Shown one piece after another: positions 27,465 to 37,193 of a DNA stretch of 64,000 nucleotides. Origin of the DNA: Candidatus Gastranaerophilales bacterium (GTDB taxonomy: Bacteria; Cyanobacteriota; Vampirovibrionia; Gastranaerophilales; Gastranaerophilaceae). The number at the start of each line of letters is the position of its first letter. Positions within the stretch are counted from its first letter, which is position 1. The position numbers were made by a program, and so were the translations under genes. A model generated the notes under the pieces. The model saw only the letters and a list, made by a program, of their open reading frames with translations, made no database searches and was not told the DNA's origin. The stretch is from contig CALUXW010000005.1 of the NCBI GenBank assembly GCA_944324865.1, positions 16,509 through 80,508 of the forward strand. Reading direction: 5' to 3'.

Positions 27465-27890
27465 TTTTTATTTATTAAGTATAGTAAGACTTTTGGATTT
27501 AATACTATTGTAAAAGAACACATGGTTTGATTATTTGTTACAGATGGTTTGTGTAATGTATTAGAGACTTTTGAATGGCAGTCAATATAAACTAACCGCC
27601 CACACTGTCGCCCATAGAGGTGATTTTTTAGTGTTGAGATTTGTGGGGCAATTTTTGCACTTTTGTCTCCATTCTTGCACTCTTTTGCACCAAGTTTCAA
27701 AATTTTTTATTTCAAATCGCCCAAACACCCCACCACATCAACCTCTCTCCGAGTGCAAAACAGTTCAAGAAAGTGCAAAAATAATTTGTCTCACAAATTA
27801 AGATGTGTCGAAATGTCTCTGAGATTGAGACTTAGGACTTGATATTTCCCTCAACAAGAGCGATTAATGTGTGTGTAAGGATTTTTAAAT
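27465..27890. other. Left boundary of Mu-like element with TTGCAC repeats
   Basis: There is no gene in this 426-base stretch. It holds three TTGCAC boxes (ending 27660, 27680 and 27690) and two inverted GTGCAA boxes (starting 27753 and 27773), each flanked by A or T runs. Such arrays are expected where a Mu-type transposase binds the element end or where a repressor binds upstream of the transposase. The transposase ATG follows at 27891 with AAGGA upstream. The exact outer end was not located. Confidence 0.45.
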
Positions 27891-29591
27891 ATGACATACG
27901 TACCAGAAAAAGCAAAGCAAATCGCACTTGCAAGGCTCGATTTAGTCCACAAATGGCTTGAGTTTCGCCGAAAATCGAATATCAAAATCCAAGCCGATTA
28001 TGATTTTGTTAAATTGCACAACACGACGGATTCGCATTTGCGTCAGGTTTTGGGCAAAGTCTCCCGTGGTTCGCTTCATCGTTGGAACGCAATGATTGAC
28101 GGTTCCGAAGACTACGAAAAACTTCTCCCACAATACAGATATTCCAAAATCGGTGAGTTCAGAACCTCTTTGACTGACGAAGAAATAAAAATCTTTATGA
28201 GCCTGCTTTTGCACCCAAATCGTATTTCTATCGGCAAAGCCACCACCCTCACTAAATACAAATTGAAAGAGCAGGGACAGGATTTTATCCCTGCCGATGC
28301 GACGTTTCGCCGGTACGCAAAATGGTTTAAGGCGAACAATTACGACAAATGGGTGCTTGCCAGAAACGGCGAAAAAGCCTTGTCCGATAAGGTTGAGCCT
28401 TATATCAAACGCGACGCAAGCTTGCTCAAAGTCGGCGATATTCTTGTAGCTGATGGGCATAAATTGGCGTTTCAGGTGATAAACCCGTTTACAGGTAAGC
28501 CAAGTCGTGCGACTTTAGTCGGCTTTTTGGATTGGAAATCGACTGCACTTGTAGGTTATGAGATTATGCTTGAAGAAAACACACAGTGCATCGCATCCGC
28601 CCTTCGAAACGCAATAATAAACCTCGATATGGTGCCGAAAATCATTTATCAGGATAACGGCAGAGCTTTTAGGGCGAAATATTTCACCAAAGACAAGGGT
28701 TTTAACGAACTTGGGTTTCAAGGCCTTTATTCAAAACTTGGGATTGAAACGGTTTTCGCCCGACCTTATAATGCCAGAGCAAAAGTCATCGAGCGATTTT
28801 TCAAAGAATTTCAAGAAGGCTTTGAAAAGCTTATGCAAAGCTACGTCGGAAGCAATATTGCAAACAAACCGGCTTACCTGATGCGAAACGAAAAACTGCA
28901 TTCTGCTTGGCACAACGATTATGTGCCGACCATAGAAGAAACAATAAAAATGATTGATATGTGGCTGAACTTCAAAAACTCCCAAACCTGCCCCAATGCC
29001 CCAAACAAAACAATCGCAGAGGTTTTGGATGATAGAAAACGCCAAAATATAAACCCTGACACCCTTGACGATTTGATGCTTGCGACCGAGGTTAAAACAA
29101 TTCAGCGAAACGGAGTCAGGTTTTTGGGTTGCGACTATTTTGACGAACGACTTTACGGGTTCAAAAACAAAGTGCTAATCAAATACAATCTCTTTGACCT
29201 CACAAAAATCAAAGTTTTTACCCCGAAAGGTGAATTTTTATGTACCGCTGAGCGTGTAACCGAAACCCACCCGATGGCGAAATTATTGGGCGATGTCAAA
29301 GACTACGAGGACTACAAGCAAAAAATCGTTCGGCAAAAACAACTCAAAAAGAAAACCGTAAATGCAGTCAAAAACTACTTTTCGACCGAAGAAATAAAAT
29401 ATCTTGAAACTAAAATGGATGAAGAAATTTCACCACCTGTTCAAACCTCGTTCAAAGAGAGTTCAAAAGCCGTTCAAACTATTTTTAAAAACAACTCACA
29501 AAAATATGAATACTTAATCAAACATGATCCAAACAACCCTTGGATTGCAGAATTTAAACAGACAAAGGAGTATAGGCTACTTTATGAATAA
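27891..29591 (+). CDS. Mu-type DDE transposase (MuA/TnsB-like)
   Basis: This 566-residue transposase has an N-terminal DNA-binding region. Its RNase H-fold integrase core carries a DDE triad: D188 in LVADGHK, D255 in YQDNGRAF and E301 in KVIERFF. A Mu-type C-terminal beta-barrel (DYFDERLYGFKNKVLIKYN) and a Lys-rich tail follow. This is the order in phage Mu A protein, which binds element ends and catalyses strand transfer. Base composition is richer in G+C than the chromosome to the left. The next gene encodes its usual ATPase partner and overlaps it. All key residues are intact, so it could be active. Confidence 0.93.
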   Translation: MTYVPEKAKQIALARLDLVHKWLEFRRKSNIKIQADYDFVKLHNTTDSHLRQVLGKVSRGSLHRWNAMIDGSEDYEKLLPQYRYSKIGEFRTSLTDEEIKIFMSLLLHPNRISIGKATTLTKYKLKEQGQDFIPADATFRRYAKWFKANNYDKWVLARNGEKALSDKVEPYIKRDASLLKVGDILVADGHKLAFQVINPFTGKPSRATLVGFLDWKSTALVGYEIMLEENTQCIASALRNAIINLDMVPKIIYQDNGRAFRAKYFTKDKGFNELGFQGLYSKLGIETVFARPYNARAKVIERFFKEFQEGFEKLMQSYVGSNIANKPAYLMRNEKLHSAWHNDYVPTIEETIKMIDMWLNFKNSQTCPNAPNKTIAEVLDDRKRQNINPDTLDDLMLATEVKTIQRNGVRFLGCDYFDERLYGFKNKVLIKYNLFDLTKIKVFTPKGEFLCTAERVTETHPMAKLLGDVKDYEDYKQKIVRQKQLKKKTVNAVKNYFSTEEIKYLETKMDEEISPPVQTSFKESSKAVQTIFKNNSQKYEYLIKHDPNNPWIAEFKQTKEYRLLYE

Positions 29592-30264
29592 GACTTTTGT
29601 AAGGACGAACAACGTCAAAAATTTTATCGGACTTGTGGAAAATCTGGTCAACAAACCCAAAAACATTCCTAAAATGGGACTTGTGTATGGCGAACCGGGA
29701 CTCGGCAAAACTCAAACTGCTCTGTGGCTTGCGTGCAAGTATGATGGAATTTATCTTAGAGCTTCAAATCTAATGACGGGTAGATGGCTGCTTGACGGGC
29801 TGATAAAAGAAATGGACGAGTTGCCGAGATATTTGACCTCGGACAACTTCAAACTTGTAGTTAAAAAACTCAAAGCCAACCCTAAAGTGATTTTTATTGA
29901 TGAAATCGACTACTTGATGAACAATTTTAAAACTGTCGAAATCCTTAGGGATTTACACGACGAGACAGATTGTCCAATTATTATGATTGGAATGGGTTTG
30001 GCACACAGGAAACTCGAACGATACAAGCACCTTTATGACAGGTTTTCTGAGGTTTTGAAATTTGAAACTTTTGGTGTAAATGATACCACTCAGATTGTAA
30101 ACGAACTTTCACAAGTGCCAATTTCTGCCGATGCGATTGAATATATCCACCAAAAATACAACCGCTTCAGGCAAATTGTTCAACTTATAAACAAACTTGA
30201 AACCTTAGCTAAAGAAAACAACTTGACAGAAATAAACTCGGAGGTGATTAGACAAATTATATGA
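29584..30264 (+). CDS. MuB/TnsC-like AAA ATPase
   Basis: About 226 residues with Walker A GEPGLGKTQTAL, Walker B VIFIDEIDYL and a sensor Asn region, as in MuB-type target-selection ATPases that recruit DNA targets for the MuA-type transposase. The start was set at ATG 29584, which overlaps the last codons of the transposase; AAAGGAG lies about 13 bases upstream. A longer frame begins earlier but runs inside the transposase gene. The stop overlaps the next start by four bases (ATGA), so the module is translationally coupled. Confidence 0.9.
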   Translation: MNKTFVRTNNVKNFIGLVENLVNKPKNIPKMGLVYGEPGLGKTQTALWLACKYDGIYLRASNLMTGRWLLDGLIKEMDELPRYLTSDNFKLVVKKLKANPKVIFIDEIDYLMNNFKTVEILRDLHDETDCPIIMIGMGLAHRKLERYKHLYDRFSEVLKFETFGVNDTTQIVNELSQVPISADAIEYIHQKYNRFRQIVQLINKLETLAKENNLTEINSEVIRQII

Positions 30265-30821
30265 ACATCGAAAAATTAGCAAAATATTTAAAAGAATTTA
30301 CCCTTGATGAAATTGAGATGATTGCCGAATGCGACGTTGGGTTGGAACTTGAAAAACTTATTGCTGACGGTAAATTATCACTCGAAACCGGAATTTACAA
30401 ATATCAATATTTTGAAAATAAGGTCGAGTTTGCCGTTTTTACAAGTTCTGAAGCCGAAAATAAAAACATGACTTTTAAAACTGTTTCAGAAATCTTTATG
30501 AAAGACTATGCTGCGAACTTCTGTAAACCCAATACAATAAAAACTTACACCTCGATTTTGAGAACAAATGTAATCCCGATTTTAGGAAACAAAAAAGTCC
30601 GAGAGATTTGCACCGAGGACATTAAAAGGTTTTACACGATTTGCAAACGGCGCGGAATGGGCGAAAGACGATTAAAAAATTCGCTCGCACTCTTGAACCA
30701 GATTTTAAAATACTGTAAACGTGAAAAACTTGCAAAGACCGACTGCGACTTTCAAGTGCGACGACTGACAGACAAAAACAAATTTAGTATTAACAGAATA
30801 ATCTTTGAGGAGAATATATAA
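30261..30821 (+). CDS. Integrase-arm (SAM-like) protein without catalytic domain
   Basis: This 186-residue protein has a small acidic N-terminal part (KEFTLDEIEMIAECDVG). From about residue 70 it carries the core-binding SAM-like domain of tyrosine recombinases (FMKDYAANFCKPNTIKTYTSI and the following KVREICTEDIKRFY). The protein ends before any R-H-x-x-R-Y catalytic domain, so it cannot cut DNA by itself. Its ATG overlaps the MuB-like stop. In this context it may act as an accessory end-binding protein. The next gene starts immediately after its stop. Confidence 0.75.
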   Translation: MNIEKLAKYLKEFTLDEIEMIAECDVGLELEKLIADGKLSLETGIYKYQYFENKVEFAVFTSSEAENKNMTFKTVSEIFMKDYAANFCKPNTIKTYTSILRTNVIPILGNKKVREICTEDIKRFYTICKRRGMGERRLKNSLALLNQILKYCKREKLAKTDCDFQVRRLTDKNKFSINRIIFEENI

Positions 30822-31229
30822 ATGGCAAAATTTAATAAATTAAAACAGGCTCAAAAGCTTTATGTGCAAGAAAATAAAACACTTGGCGAAATTGGAATAG
30901 AACTTGATTTGTCCCGCAGGACTTTGTTTTATTGGAAAAAGAAATACGACTGGAACAAACGGAAGTTTGAATACGAGTACGAAAAAGACGCGTTCAGCCA
31001 AGAATTGCTTGAACTTGCAAGGAAAATGATGCGAAAATTGAACAACGATTTGGATAAAAATTCGCACACAAACCAATCCGAAATTTATTCATTCATGAAC
31101 ATCCTAAAAAACATCCCTCTGCTCAAAGAATACGAGGCTTCTATTGCTCCATCCAAACCAAAACAACAAAACTTTCTCACCCCCGAACAAGTCCGCAAAA
31201 TCGAAAGAGAAGTCTTGGGGATGGAGTAA
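30822..31229 (+). CDS. Phage terminase small subunit-like HTH protein (DUF1804-like)
   Basis: This 135-residue protein has an N-terminal helix-turn-helix (KLYVQENKTLGEIGIELDLS, then RRTLFYWKKKYDW), a helical middle and a C-terminal motif FLTPEQVRKIEREVLG. This layout matches the small packaging subunit of Mu-like phages, where it sits between early genes and the large terminase. Here no large terminase follows on this strand; the phage gene order stops at about 31.23 kb. It closes the tightly packed four-gene module. Confidence 0.7.
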   Translation: MAKFNKLKQAQKLYVQENKTLGEIGIELDLSRRTLFYWKKKYDWNKRKFEYEYEKDAFSQELLELARKMMRKLNNDLDKNSHTNQSEIYSFMNILKNIPLLKEYEASIAPSKPKQQNFLTPEQVRKIEREVLGME

Positions 31230-31274
31230 TACGACACTCTTTTTTATGCTACTATCATAAAAAAGAGGTTTGTT

Positions 31275-32105
31275 ATGAATATTCATAGAAAAATGTGTAT
31301 AAGTTTAAGTGTAATATTTTTTCTTTCCATAATTGTGTTTTATATTGTTCGTTCAGCACATCCTACGATATCCAATATTTTAATTGCCATTCTGACCGGT
31401 GCTTTTTTGGCAATTTATACTGCATTCGTTAATTATTTGCATGAACGCGAAGAATTTTTCAATAATTTATTTTTTACAGGTATTTTTGTAGATTTAAATT
31501 TTGAACAGATAAAACAACTAATTGCTAATCTTAACGGAAACTCTAACTTAAAATATGCAACAAAAGCTGTTGAAAATTACGCAAATACAATTAACAATAT
31601 AATTATGAATGTCAATTTTACGCGATATGCGCCTTTCTTAAAAAACTCAAAAGAAGCAAAAATGGTTGAGCAAATTCAATCCATATATAATTTAGTACAA
31701 AAATCAATTATAATAGCATCAAGCTATATGGAATGTTCCAGTTTGAAAGCAGAAATGTTGGCATTAAAAATACATTCTAAAATCCATCCTTGTACTTCTT
31801 GCAATATTCCCGTGGGGCAGAGGCCTATTGCATCACAGTGCAGTGCTTATATCGAATACGAAAAAACCGTCAAGGAATTAGATGAGCAATTTAAACAACA
31901 AAATAATGTAACAGTAAATTGGATAAATGCCATATTTCAAAATACAACAAATTTGCAAGCTGAATATCTTGATATTATGAAATGCTTGCATTGCAAAACC
32001 AAAAATAAAACGAAATGGGAAGAAACAATAAAAGCAAATAAAGAGCATGTTGCTAAATCAATGCAAAGTTACGTTGAAAATTCTATTAACAGACAAGAAT
32101 ATTAA
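31275..32105 (+). CDS. Membrane-anchored hypothetical protein
   Basis: This 276-residue protein has two N-terminal transmembrane segments (about residues 8-26 and 34-52) and then a cytoplasmic helical domain. A Cys cluster (HPCTSCNIPVG near residue 175, and ASQC) and a C-terminal KCLHCKTKNK motif could bind a metal. AGAGG precedes the ATG. Orientation is + and it converges with the small genes behind hsdR. It lies between the phage module and the restriction operon and is not a recognised phage protein. Function unknown; membrane effectors of this plan do occur in defence islands. Confidence 0.65.
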   Translation: MNIHRKMCISLSVIFFLSIIVFYIVRSAHPTISNILIAILTGAFLAIYTAFVNYLHEREEFFNNLFFTGIFVDLNFEQIKQLIANLNGNSNLKYATKAVENYANTINNIIMNVNFTRYAPFLKNSKEAKMVEQIQSIYNLVQKSIIIASSYMECSSLKAEMLALKIHSKIHPCTSCNIPVGQRPIASQCSAYIEYEKTVKELDEQFKQQNNVTVNWINAIFQNTTNLQAEYLDIMKCLHCKTKNKTKWEETIKANKEHVAKSMQSYVENSINRQEY

Positions 32106-32165
32106 TGAGATGTCAAAATTTAAAATTTATAGGTGGAGTTTCTTCTAAAGTTTCTCTGGTAAGTT

Positions 32166-32372
32166 CTATTCTTCAGAATCATTAACGTCTTCCATCGGCA
32201 CTATTTCATCAAGTTCGATATGATAACGCTTTCCTTTTGCATCAACACAGGTTGCAAACCAAATGCTTCCATCTGCAAATTCGTTTTTCCAAGTTTTGAT
32301 TAGCAATCCAATTTCATTTGTTTGGCGGTTTAAAATTTTTGTTCCGAATAATAAGTCTAATTTTTTAGTCAT
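32166..32372 (-). CDS. Small hypothetical protein behind hsdR
   Basis: This 68-residue protein is probably a small beta-barrel (alternating hydrophobic pattern FGTKILNRQTNEIGLLI, YHIELDEIVPMED). AAGGAAC precedes the ATG. It is the last gene of the leftward restriction operon and follows the 111-residue gene by 25 bases. Family not recognised. It could be a regulatory accessory of the restriction system, but only position supports that. Confidence 0.6.
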   Translation of the reverse strand: MTKKLDLLFGTKILNRQTNEIGLLIKTWKNEFADGSIWFATCVDAKGKRYHIELDEIVPMEDVNDSEE

Positions 32373-32397
32373 ATTATGTTCCTTTCAAGCTACACAA

Positions 32398-32733
32398 TTA
32401 ATCGCTCTTTTGACAAGAAACATCAACTGTATTTGTCTCAAATCGTATCATTTCGACACAAATATTTTTTGAACACCTTTTGAACAGCATTTGAATAAGA
32501 TTTAAATGTTGTTTATTTTCAAGTTCTTTTTCGTGGTCAATGAAGAACGCATTCAATAAATCTGCATCGTATCTCAAATGCTTTACTACCGGTGCAAGAT
32601 TGTAGCATTCTTCAATTTCCGGTTGGCTTGCAACAAAATAATCTATAACAACGACTGTGTTATAAACATTTTCTGCCCATTTGCTTAATTGCTTAAATTC
32701 TTTTTGTGTAATGTTTAATCCGATTTTTTCCAT
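32398..32733 (-). CDS. Small helical hypothetical protein behind hsdR
   Basis: This 111-residue helical protein has several Cys near the end (FKRCSKNICVEM, VSCQKSD). AAAGGAGG lies ahead of the ATG, so it is well translated. It sits 69 bases past the hsdR stop on the same strand and so is likely part of the operon. No domain is recognised. Candidate role: accessory or inhibitor of the type I restriction complex, on position only. Confidence 0.6.
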   Translation of the reverse strand: MEKIGLNITQKEFKQLSKWAENVYNTVVVIDYFVASQPEIEECYNLAPVVKHLRYDADLLNAFFIDHEKELENKQHLNLIQMLFKRCSKNICVEMIRFETNTVDVSCQKSD

Positions 32734-32802
32734 CTACGACCTCCTTTTCTTTTCAGGTGTCGTATTCATCACTCGAAGTTAAAATTAAATCAAGTCTTAT
32801 GG

Positions 32803-35800
32803 TTATTCAATATCAAATCCACCATCTAATATAAAACGTTTGAGTAATTCGTTTGCTTTTACGTTTATCATTAACGGGGATAATTCTTTGCCTTCTGATT
32901 TTTTGAAAAATTCCTTTGCAATATCAATATTAATGGATTGTTTTAAATCATTAAACCTTCCATATGAATTCAAGTTTGATTCATTAAGACCAGCATCCAT
33001 CATTCCTCTTAATTTGGATTCGTCAAGACCAAGGGCGGTTGCCATTTTATGTATCCTATCATTTTTTGCATTTGACATATATTCATTTACATAATCTTTA
33101 AAAGTTTTGCCTTCTTCCATTGTGGCTGCGCCACTTTCAATATCAAGCAAAAATGATTTAGCATATTTTTGTTCTTCTTGAGATAATGTAGCAAAGGATT
33201 TATGCAATTCTTGTTTTGTTGACTCTAATTCTTCCGGTGAAATATTTTCTTGTTTTAAATTGCGCAAGTACTTCTCAAAGCGAGAATTCATATAATTGGC
33301 ATCTATAACTCCTGTGTCAATTTCAGTTAAATATCCATCTATTTCATAAGGAACGTCGCCTGCGCCACCATTTCCTCCTCTAGGAAGTTCTTTGTACCTT
33401 TGTGCAAGAATTAAGTAGTCTTTTTCTGTGAAATTAATTTCAACGATTTCTATTTTTCCGTTATCTTTTTTATTGGTATAAGTGGTTTTATTCCAAACAA
33501 AGCCCTGTATTCTTGCAGCTTCTAAATGTTCTGTTAGTTTTTTAAATAACGAAGCAAATTTACCTCTTACGGGTTTTTCTTCCGGCAATTTATCAAAGTT
33601 AGGGACTCCAGCATTATTAAATAAGTCAGATATATCACGAAATATTTCGTTCATTTTTGCAACATTATATACAATCTTATTAACAAACAAGCCAATTGGT
33701 TTGTCTCCGGAATACAATTTAACTGCACGATTTATATTTCTTTCCATTGTGTGAGGCTTGCGGTAATATCTAATATTACCAAATGGTTTTTCGTTTCCAA
33801 ATAATCTATTTGTTCTTGAAAATGCCTGTATTATATCAGCATATTCCATAAGTTTATCCATATAAAGCGTATTAACCCATTTTGAGTCAAAACCTGTGAG
33901 CATTTGGTTTACAACTATAAGCATGTGTAACTGTTTTTCAGGTTCTTTATGTATTCCTAAGTATGGTTTTTTATGTGCAAGTCTTGCTGAAACATCTTTT
34001 TTAAATAAATCATAAGTTGGAATAGTAAATGTTGTACCATACATATCATTGTAGTCTTTTAACATTTCTACAATTCCATCTTCTTTATCAAGTGCAAAAT
34101 AACTTTCATTGTCTATAGAAGGATCAAATAGTGCTGTTATTTTTAGTTCCGGTTTTAGTTTTCTAAATTTTCTATAATATTCTATAGCTTCGGGTATCCC
34201 ACTTGTTGCAAATATTGCGTGGAATTTCCCACCGTGACTTAACCTTGTCCAATTATCTAATATATCCTTTATTACGTTGTCTTGATGAATATCTGTTTGA
34301 TATTGAACGGTAGGGATGTAATCTTCTATTCCTTTTTTATATTTACCAGCTTTGTCATAATCTCCTGCCATTGGAACATTATTCATAAATTCATAATAAA
34401 TTTCACTTTTTTTAGGATCGGCAATAGCTTCTTCTTCTGTTTTGCATTTTGCTTGTTCTAAAGCAACAATTTTTCTTAAATCTTTATCCTTATATGTCAT
34501 AATCTTATCAGGATCAAAGCCAAGAACATTTCCATCTCTAATACCATCGGCAATACTGTATCTATGTAATTCATCCCCAAATACAGCAGCATTGGTTAAA
34601 TCTTTTTTACTGTTTTCATCCATAATGGGAGTGCCGGTAAAGCCAAAGAATATAGCCTTAGGGAATGTTTGTTTAATTGTAATCAACATTTCGCCAAAGG
34701 TATCACGGTGACATTCATCAATGATAAAGACAATTCTTTTAGATTGTATTGTTTCTAAATCATGAGCTTTTAGCCCTTGCATATCCTGTGTTATATTACT
34801 CATCTTTTGAATAGAGGTAACTATTAAAGTATCTTTTGTATCATCGCTTTTTAATTTTGAGACAAGCTCATTTGTATTTTCTGTCTCCTGAACCTCATCG
34901 CATTCATCAGCAAATGCACGATACTCTTTTAATGATTGAACACATAATTCAATCCTATCCATTAAAAATACAACTTTATCAGCATCTTTTGAATTAGCAA
35001 TCAATTGTGCCGATTTAAAAGATGTCATTGTTTTGCCGGAACCTGTGGTATGCCATATATAACCACCTAATTGATTTTCTGAATCCCATTTTGTATTCTT
35101 GACTTTATCTGAGATTTTACTTGATGCATAGAATTGGTAGCTTCGCATAACTTTCAAAATGCCATCTGCATCATCTGCTACGGTATAGTATCCAATTAGC
35201 TCATGTGCCATTGGAATTGATAACAACGAAGATGCGATTTGCGACCAATCATTTATCGGTTCATTATTGAAATCGGCCCAATGAAAATAATAATCTTTAT
35301 TAAATTTGTCATAATGTCCTGGATTTGCAAAATACAAAGTTTCATCAGGATTCATAGCTACAAATATTTGTATTAAAGAAAATAATCCTGTAAATACGCC
35401 TTCTTTAGAATATTTCTGGATTTGATTACATGCTTGAGAAACATGAACCCCACTTCTCTTTAATTCTATATGTATAACAGGCATACCGTTAATTAAGAGC
35501 ATTAAATCGCCTCTGCGTTCCGGCAACATTTTTTCTAATGGTTTAAATTTTGGTTGCTTCACAATTTGATATCTACTTTGCCCTGCTGCAATTTCTTGTC
35601 TATCATATATTTTCAAGCTGATTTCTTTACCAAAATGTAATTTATCATCAGGATTATCTCTTGTTATAGATATTGTCTTACCATTTATAAAGCCATTCAA
35701 TTTTAAAGGAGATTTAAGTGTTTTTATTTGTTCAATAATCTGTTGCATTTCACTTTCAGTTAAAGGAAAATCACCCAGTCTATCTACACTTCTATTATTT

Positions 35801-35934
35801 TCATAGAGAATTTTTGCCCAATTTTCCAATAAATCATTTTCAGTCGGATATTTTATAATATCAGATTCCCAACCGTGCTTGGTTAATACACCTATTAATT
35901 TATTTTCAAATTCAGCTTCATTCTTAAATGTCAT
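32803..35934 (-). CDS. hsdR: Type I restriction enzyme, R subunit (HsdR)
   Basis: This 1043-residue motor/nuclease subunit cleaves unmodified foreign DNA after ATP-driven translocation. The N-terminal nuclease site is visible as D143 with E157-x-K159 (RRGDLML and IHIELKRSG). The helicase domain has Walker A TTGSGKT (about 296-302), DECH at 406-409 and FTGTP motif III. The C-terminal helical region contacts HsdM. It is intact with normal length. Order on the transcript is hsdM, hsdS, hsdR, then two small genes. It forms an R2M2S complex with the two preceding products. Confidence 0.97.
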   Translation of the reverse strand: MTFKNEAEFENKLIGVLTKHGWESDIIKYPTENDLLENWAKILYENNRSVDRLGDFPLTESEMQQIIEQIKTLKSPLKLNGFINGKTISITRDNPDDKLHFGKEISLKIYDRQEIAAGQSRYQIVKQPKFKPLEKMLPERRGDLMLLINGMPVIHIELKRSGVHVSQACNQIQKYSKEGVFTGLFSLIQIFVAMNPDETLYFANPGHYDKFNKDYYFHWADFNNEPINDWSQIASSLLSIPMAHELIGYYTVADDADGILKVMRSYQFYASSKISDKVKNTKWDSENQLGGYIWHTTGSGKTMTSFKSAQLIANSKDADKVVFLMDRIELCVQSLKEYRAFADECDEVQETENTNELVSKLKSDDTKDTLIVTSIQKMSNITQDMQGLKAHDLETIQSKRIVFIIDECHRDTFGEMLITIKQTFPKAIFFGFTGTPIMDENSKKDLTNAAVFGDELHRYSIADGIRDGNVLGFDPDKIMTYKDKDLRKIVALEQAKCKTEEEAIADPKKSEIYYEFMNNVPMAGDYDKAGKYKKGIEDYIPTVQYQTDIHQDNVIKDILDNWTRLSHGGKFHAIFATSGIPEAIEYYRKFRKLKPELKITALFDPSIDNESYFALDKEDGIVEMLKDYNDMYGTTFTIPTYDLFKKDVSARLAHKKPYLGIHKEPEKQLHMLIVVNQMLTGFDSKWVNTLYMDKLMEYADIIQAFSRTNRLFGNEKPFGNIRYYRKPHTMERNINRAVKLYSGDKPIGLFVNKIVYNVAKMNEIFRDISDLFNNAGVPNFDKLPEEKPVRGKFASLFKKLTEHLEAARIQGFVWNKTTYTNKKDNGKIEIVEINFTEKDYLILAQRYKELPRGGNGGAGDVPYEIDGYLTEIDTGVIDANYMNSRFEKYLRNLKQENISPEELESTKQELHKSFATLSQEEQKYAKSFLLDIESGAATMEEGKTFKDYVNEYMSNAKNDRIHKMATALGLDESKLRGMMDAGLNESNLNSYGRFNDLKQSINIDIAKEFFKKSEGKELSPLMINVKANELLKRFILDGGFDIE

Positions 35935-35960
35935 TATATTGTTTCCTTAATTATTTTTTA

Positions 35961-37193
35961 TTATACAAACATTTTTTCCAGACAAGATTTCTTTATATTT
36001 TGGAGCATTTTTAACTTGCGTTGATGAAGAGCGATAAGATCGTCTAACTTGCTAAAAAATACGCCAATTTTAGTTTGTTCTTCATATGACGGATGAATAA
36101 CAGGAAAGTCGACAAGGATATTTTGGTTTAAATGTTTTATTGTTCCACCGGTTGCTCTTTTTACTACATAATCCATTAAAAACGGGGCTTTCAAGTATTG
36201 GAATAAATATTTATTTTCCATATTCTTATCGATAATAACAACATTAAAGACTCCGGCATTTAATGTTGCTGGTTTATCCAAACCCTCTACATATGCTACT
36301 TTTCCAAGAGTTCCATCTTTTGTAATAAGGATACTTCCATTTTTTATTTGAATATTTTTATCTTGGTCATATCGTTCTTTTTCAACAAAATGGCATGTTT
36401 TCAGATCTATTTTCCCATCAATAAAATCCGTTCCTGTTATTAAATAATAATTTCCACTATCTAAAAATTCCGAAGTCCTAAGATTTTGCCAACCAATTCT
36501 TGCATGCATAGTAGCAACACTTGAGAGTTTATGTTCTTCCCAAGGGGCAGAAAATCCCTTAAATCTTATCTCTGGATTTTTATTCTTGTTTTTGGGAAAC
36601 ATTTTTTCTAACATAGATTTTTTTACATTTTTCAGTTTTTCATACTTACGCTGATAAAGTGTGATAAGACTGTCTATGTGCTCAAATAAAGTACCTATTT
36701 TTATTTGTTCTTGGTACTTAGGTATATTTATTTGTATTGTTTTAAATTTATTGTGAGCTAAAACCTTCTGTCCAGTACCTTCTGCAGCCATAGAAAGCTG
36801 TCTTTTTATTCCGTAATTCAATCTTCTTAATAAAAAATTTGAATCAGAATTTTTAGATTTAAATACTGGATAGTAGTAGCTTATAATTCCTTTATCTATA
36901 ATATTATTTCTGTTAAAAACAAATATATCGGTATCACTTCTACTACGATAGGTGAAATATCCTTTTGGTAAAACGTAATAACCAACATTATTATTTGTAG
37001 TAACTTGTCTATCAGCAAAATATTCTGATTGAAGAACAATACCTTGCTGTTGAGATGACGTTAAAACAGGATATTGATTTTGTGCAACAGTTTTTTCTAT
37101 ATAATCTTCAATTACATCAGAAACCTTATTTTGTTCCCAAACATCAGAAAATCCTTTAAATCGTATTTGTGGTTTTTGCTCTCTTTCAGGCAT
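35961..37193 (-). CDS. hsdS: Type I restriction enzyme, specificity subunit (HsdS)
   Basis: This 410-residue DNA-recognition subunit has two target recognition domains, each with the same frame. It opens IRFKGFSDVWEQNKV and again IRFKGFSAPWEEHKL, and each ends with a conserved helical spacer (EQIKIGTLFEHIDSLI...LEKMF and EQTKIGVFFSKLDDLI...LEKMF). Together they define a bipartite target. The ATG (37191-37193) overlaps the hsdM stop (TAATG) and GGAGGGGAAG lies just upstream. A longer reading starts inside hsdM but has no ribosome site. No second hsdS fragment or flanking inverted repeats were seen, so phase inversion is not indicated. Confidence 0.96.
   Translation of the reverse strand: MPEREQKPQIRFKGFSDVWEQNKVSDVIEDYIEKTVAQNQYPVLTSSQQQGIVLQSEYFADRQVTTNNNVGYYVLPKGYFTYRSRSDTDIFVFNRNNIIDKGIISYYYPVFKSKNSDSNFLLRRLNYGIKRQLSMAAEGTGQKVLAHNKFKTIQINIPKYQEQIKIGTLFEHIDSLITLYQRKYEKLKNVKKSMLEKMFPKNKNKNPEIRFKGFSAPWEEHKLSSVATMHARIGWQNLRTSEFLDSGNYYLITGTDFIDGKIDLKTCHFVEKERYDQDKNIQIKNGSILITKDGTLGKVAYVEGLDKPATLNAGVFNVVIIDKNMENKYLFQYLKAPFLMDYVVKRATGGTIKHLNQNILVDFPVIHPSYEEQTKIGVFFSKLDDLIALHQRKLKMLQNIKKSCLEKMFV

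Noticed and set aside
27314..27700. 128-codon frame on the - strand containing GEIRTLDLTGMSRALSPTEL
   Set aside because: It reads antisense through tRNA-Met; this peptide is a common artefact of tRNA genes and there is no ribosome site.
30261..30821. Active tyrosine recombinase
   Set aside because: The protein ends before the R-H-x-x-R-Y catalytic region.
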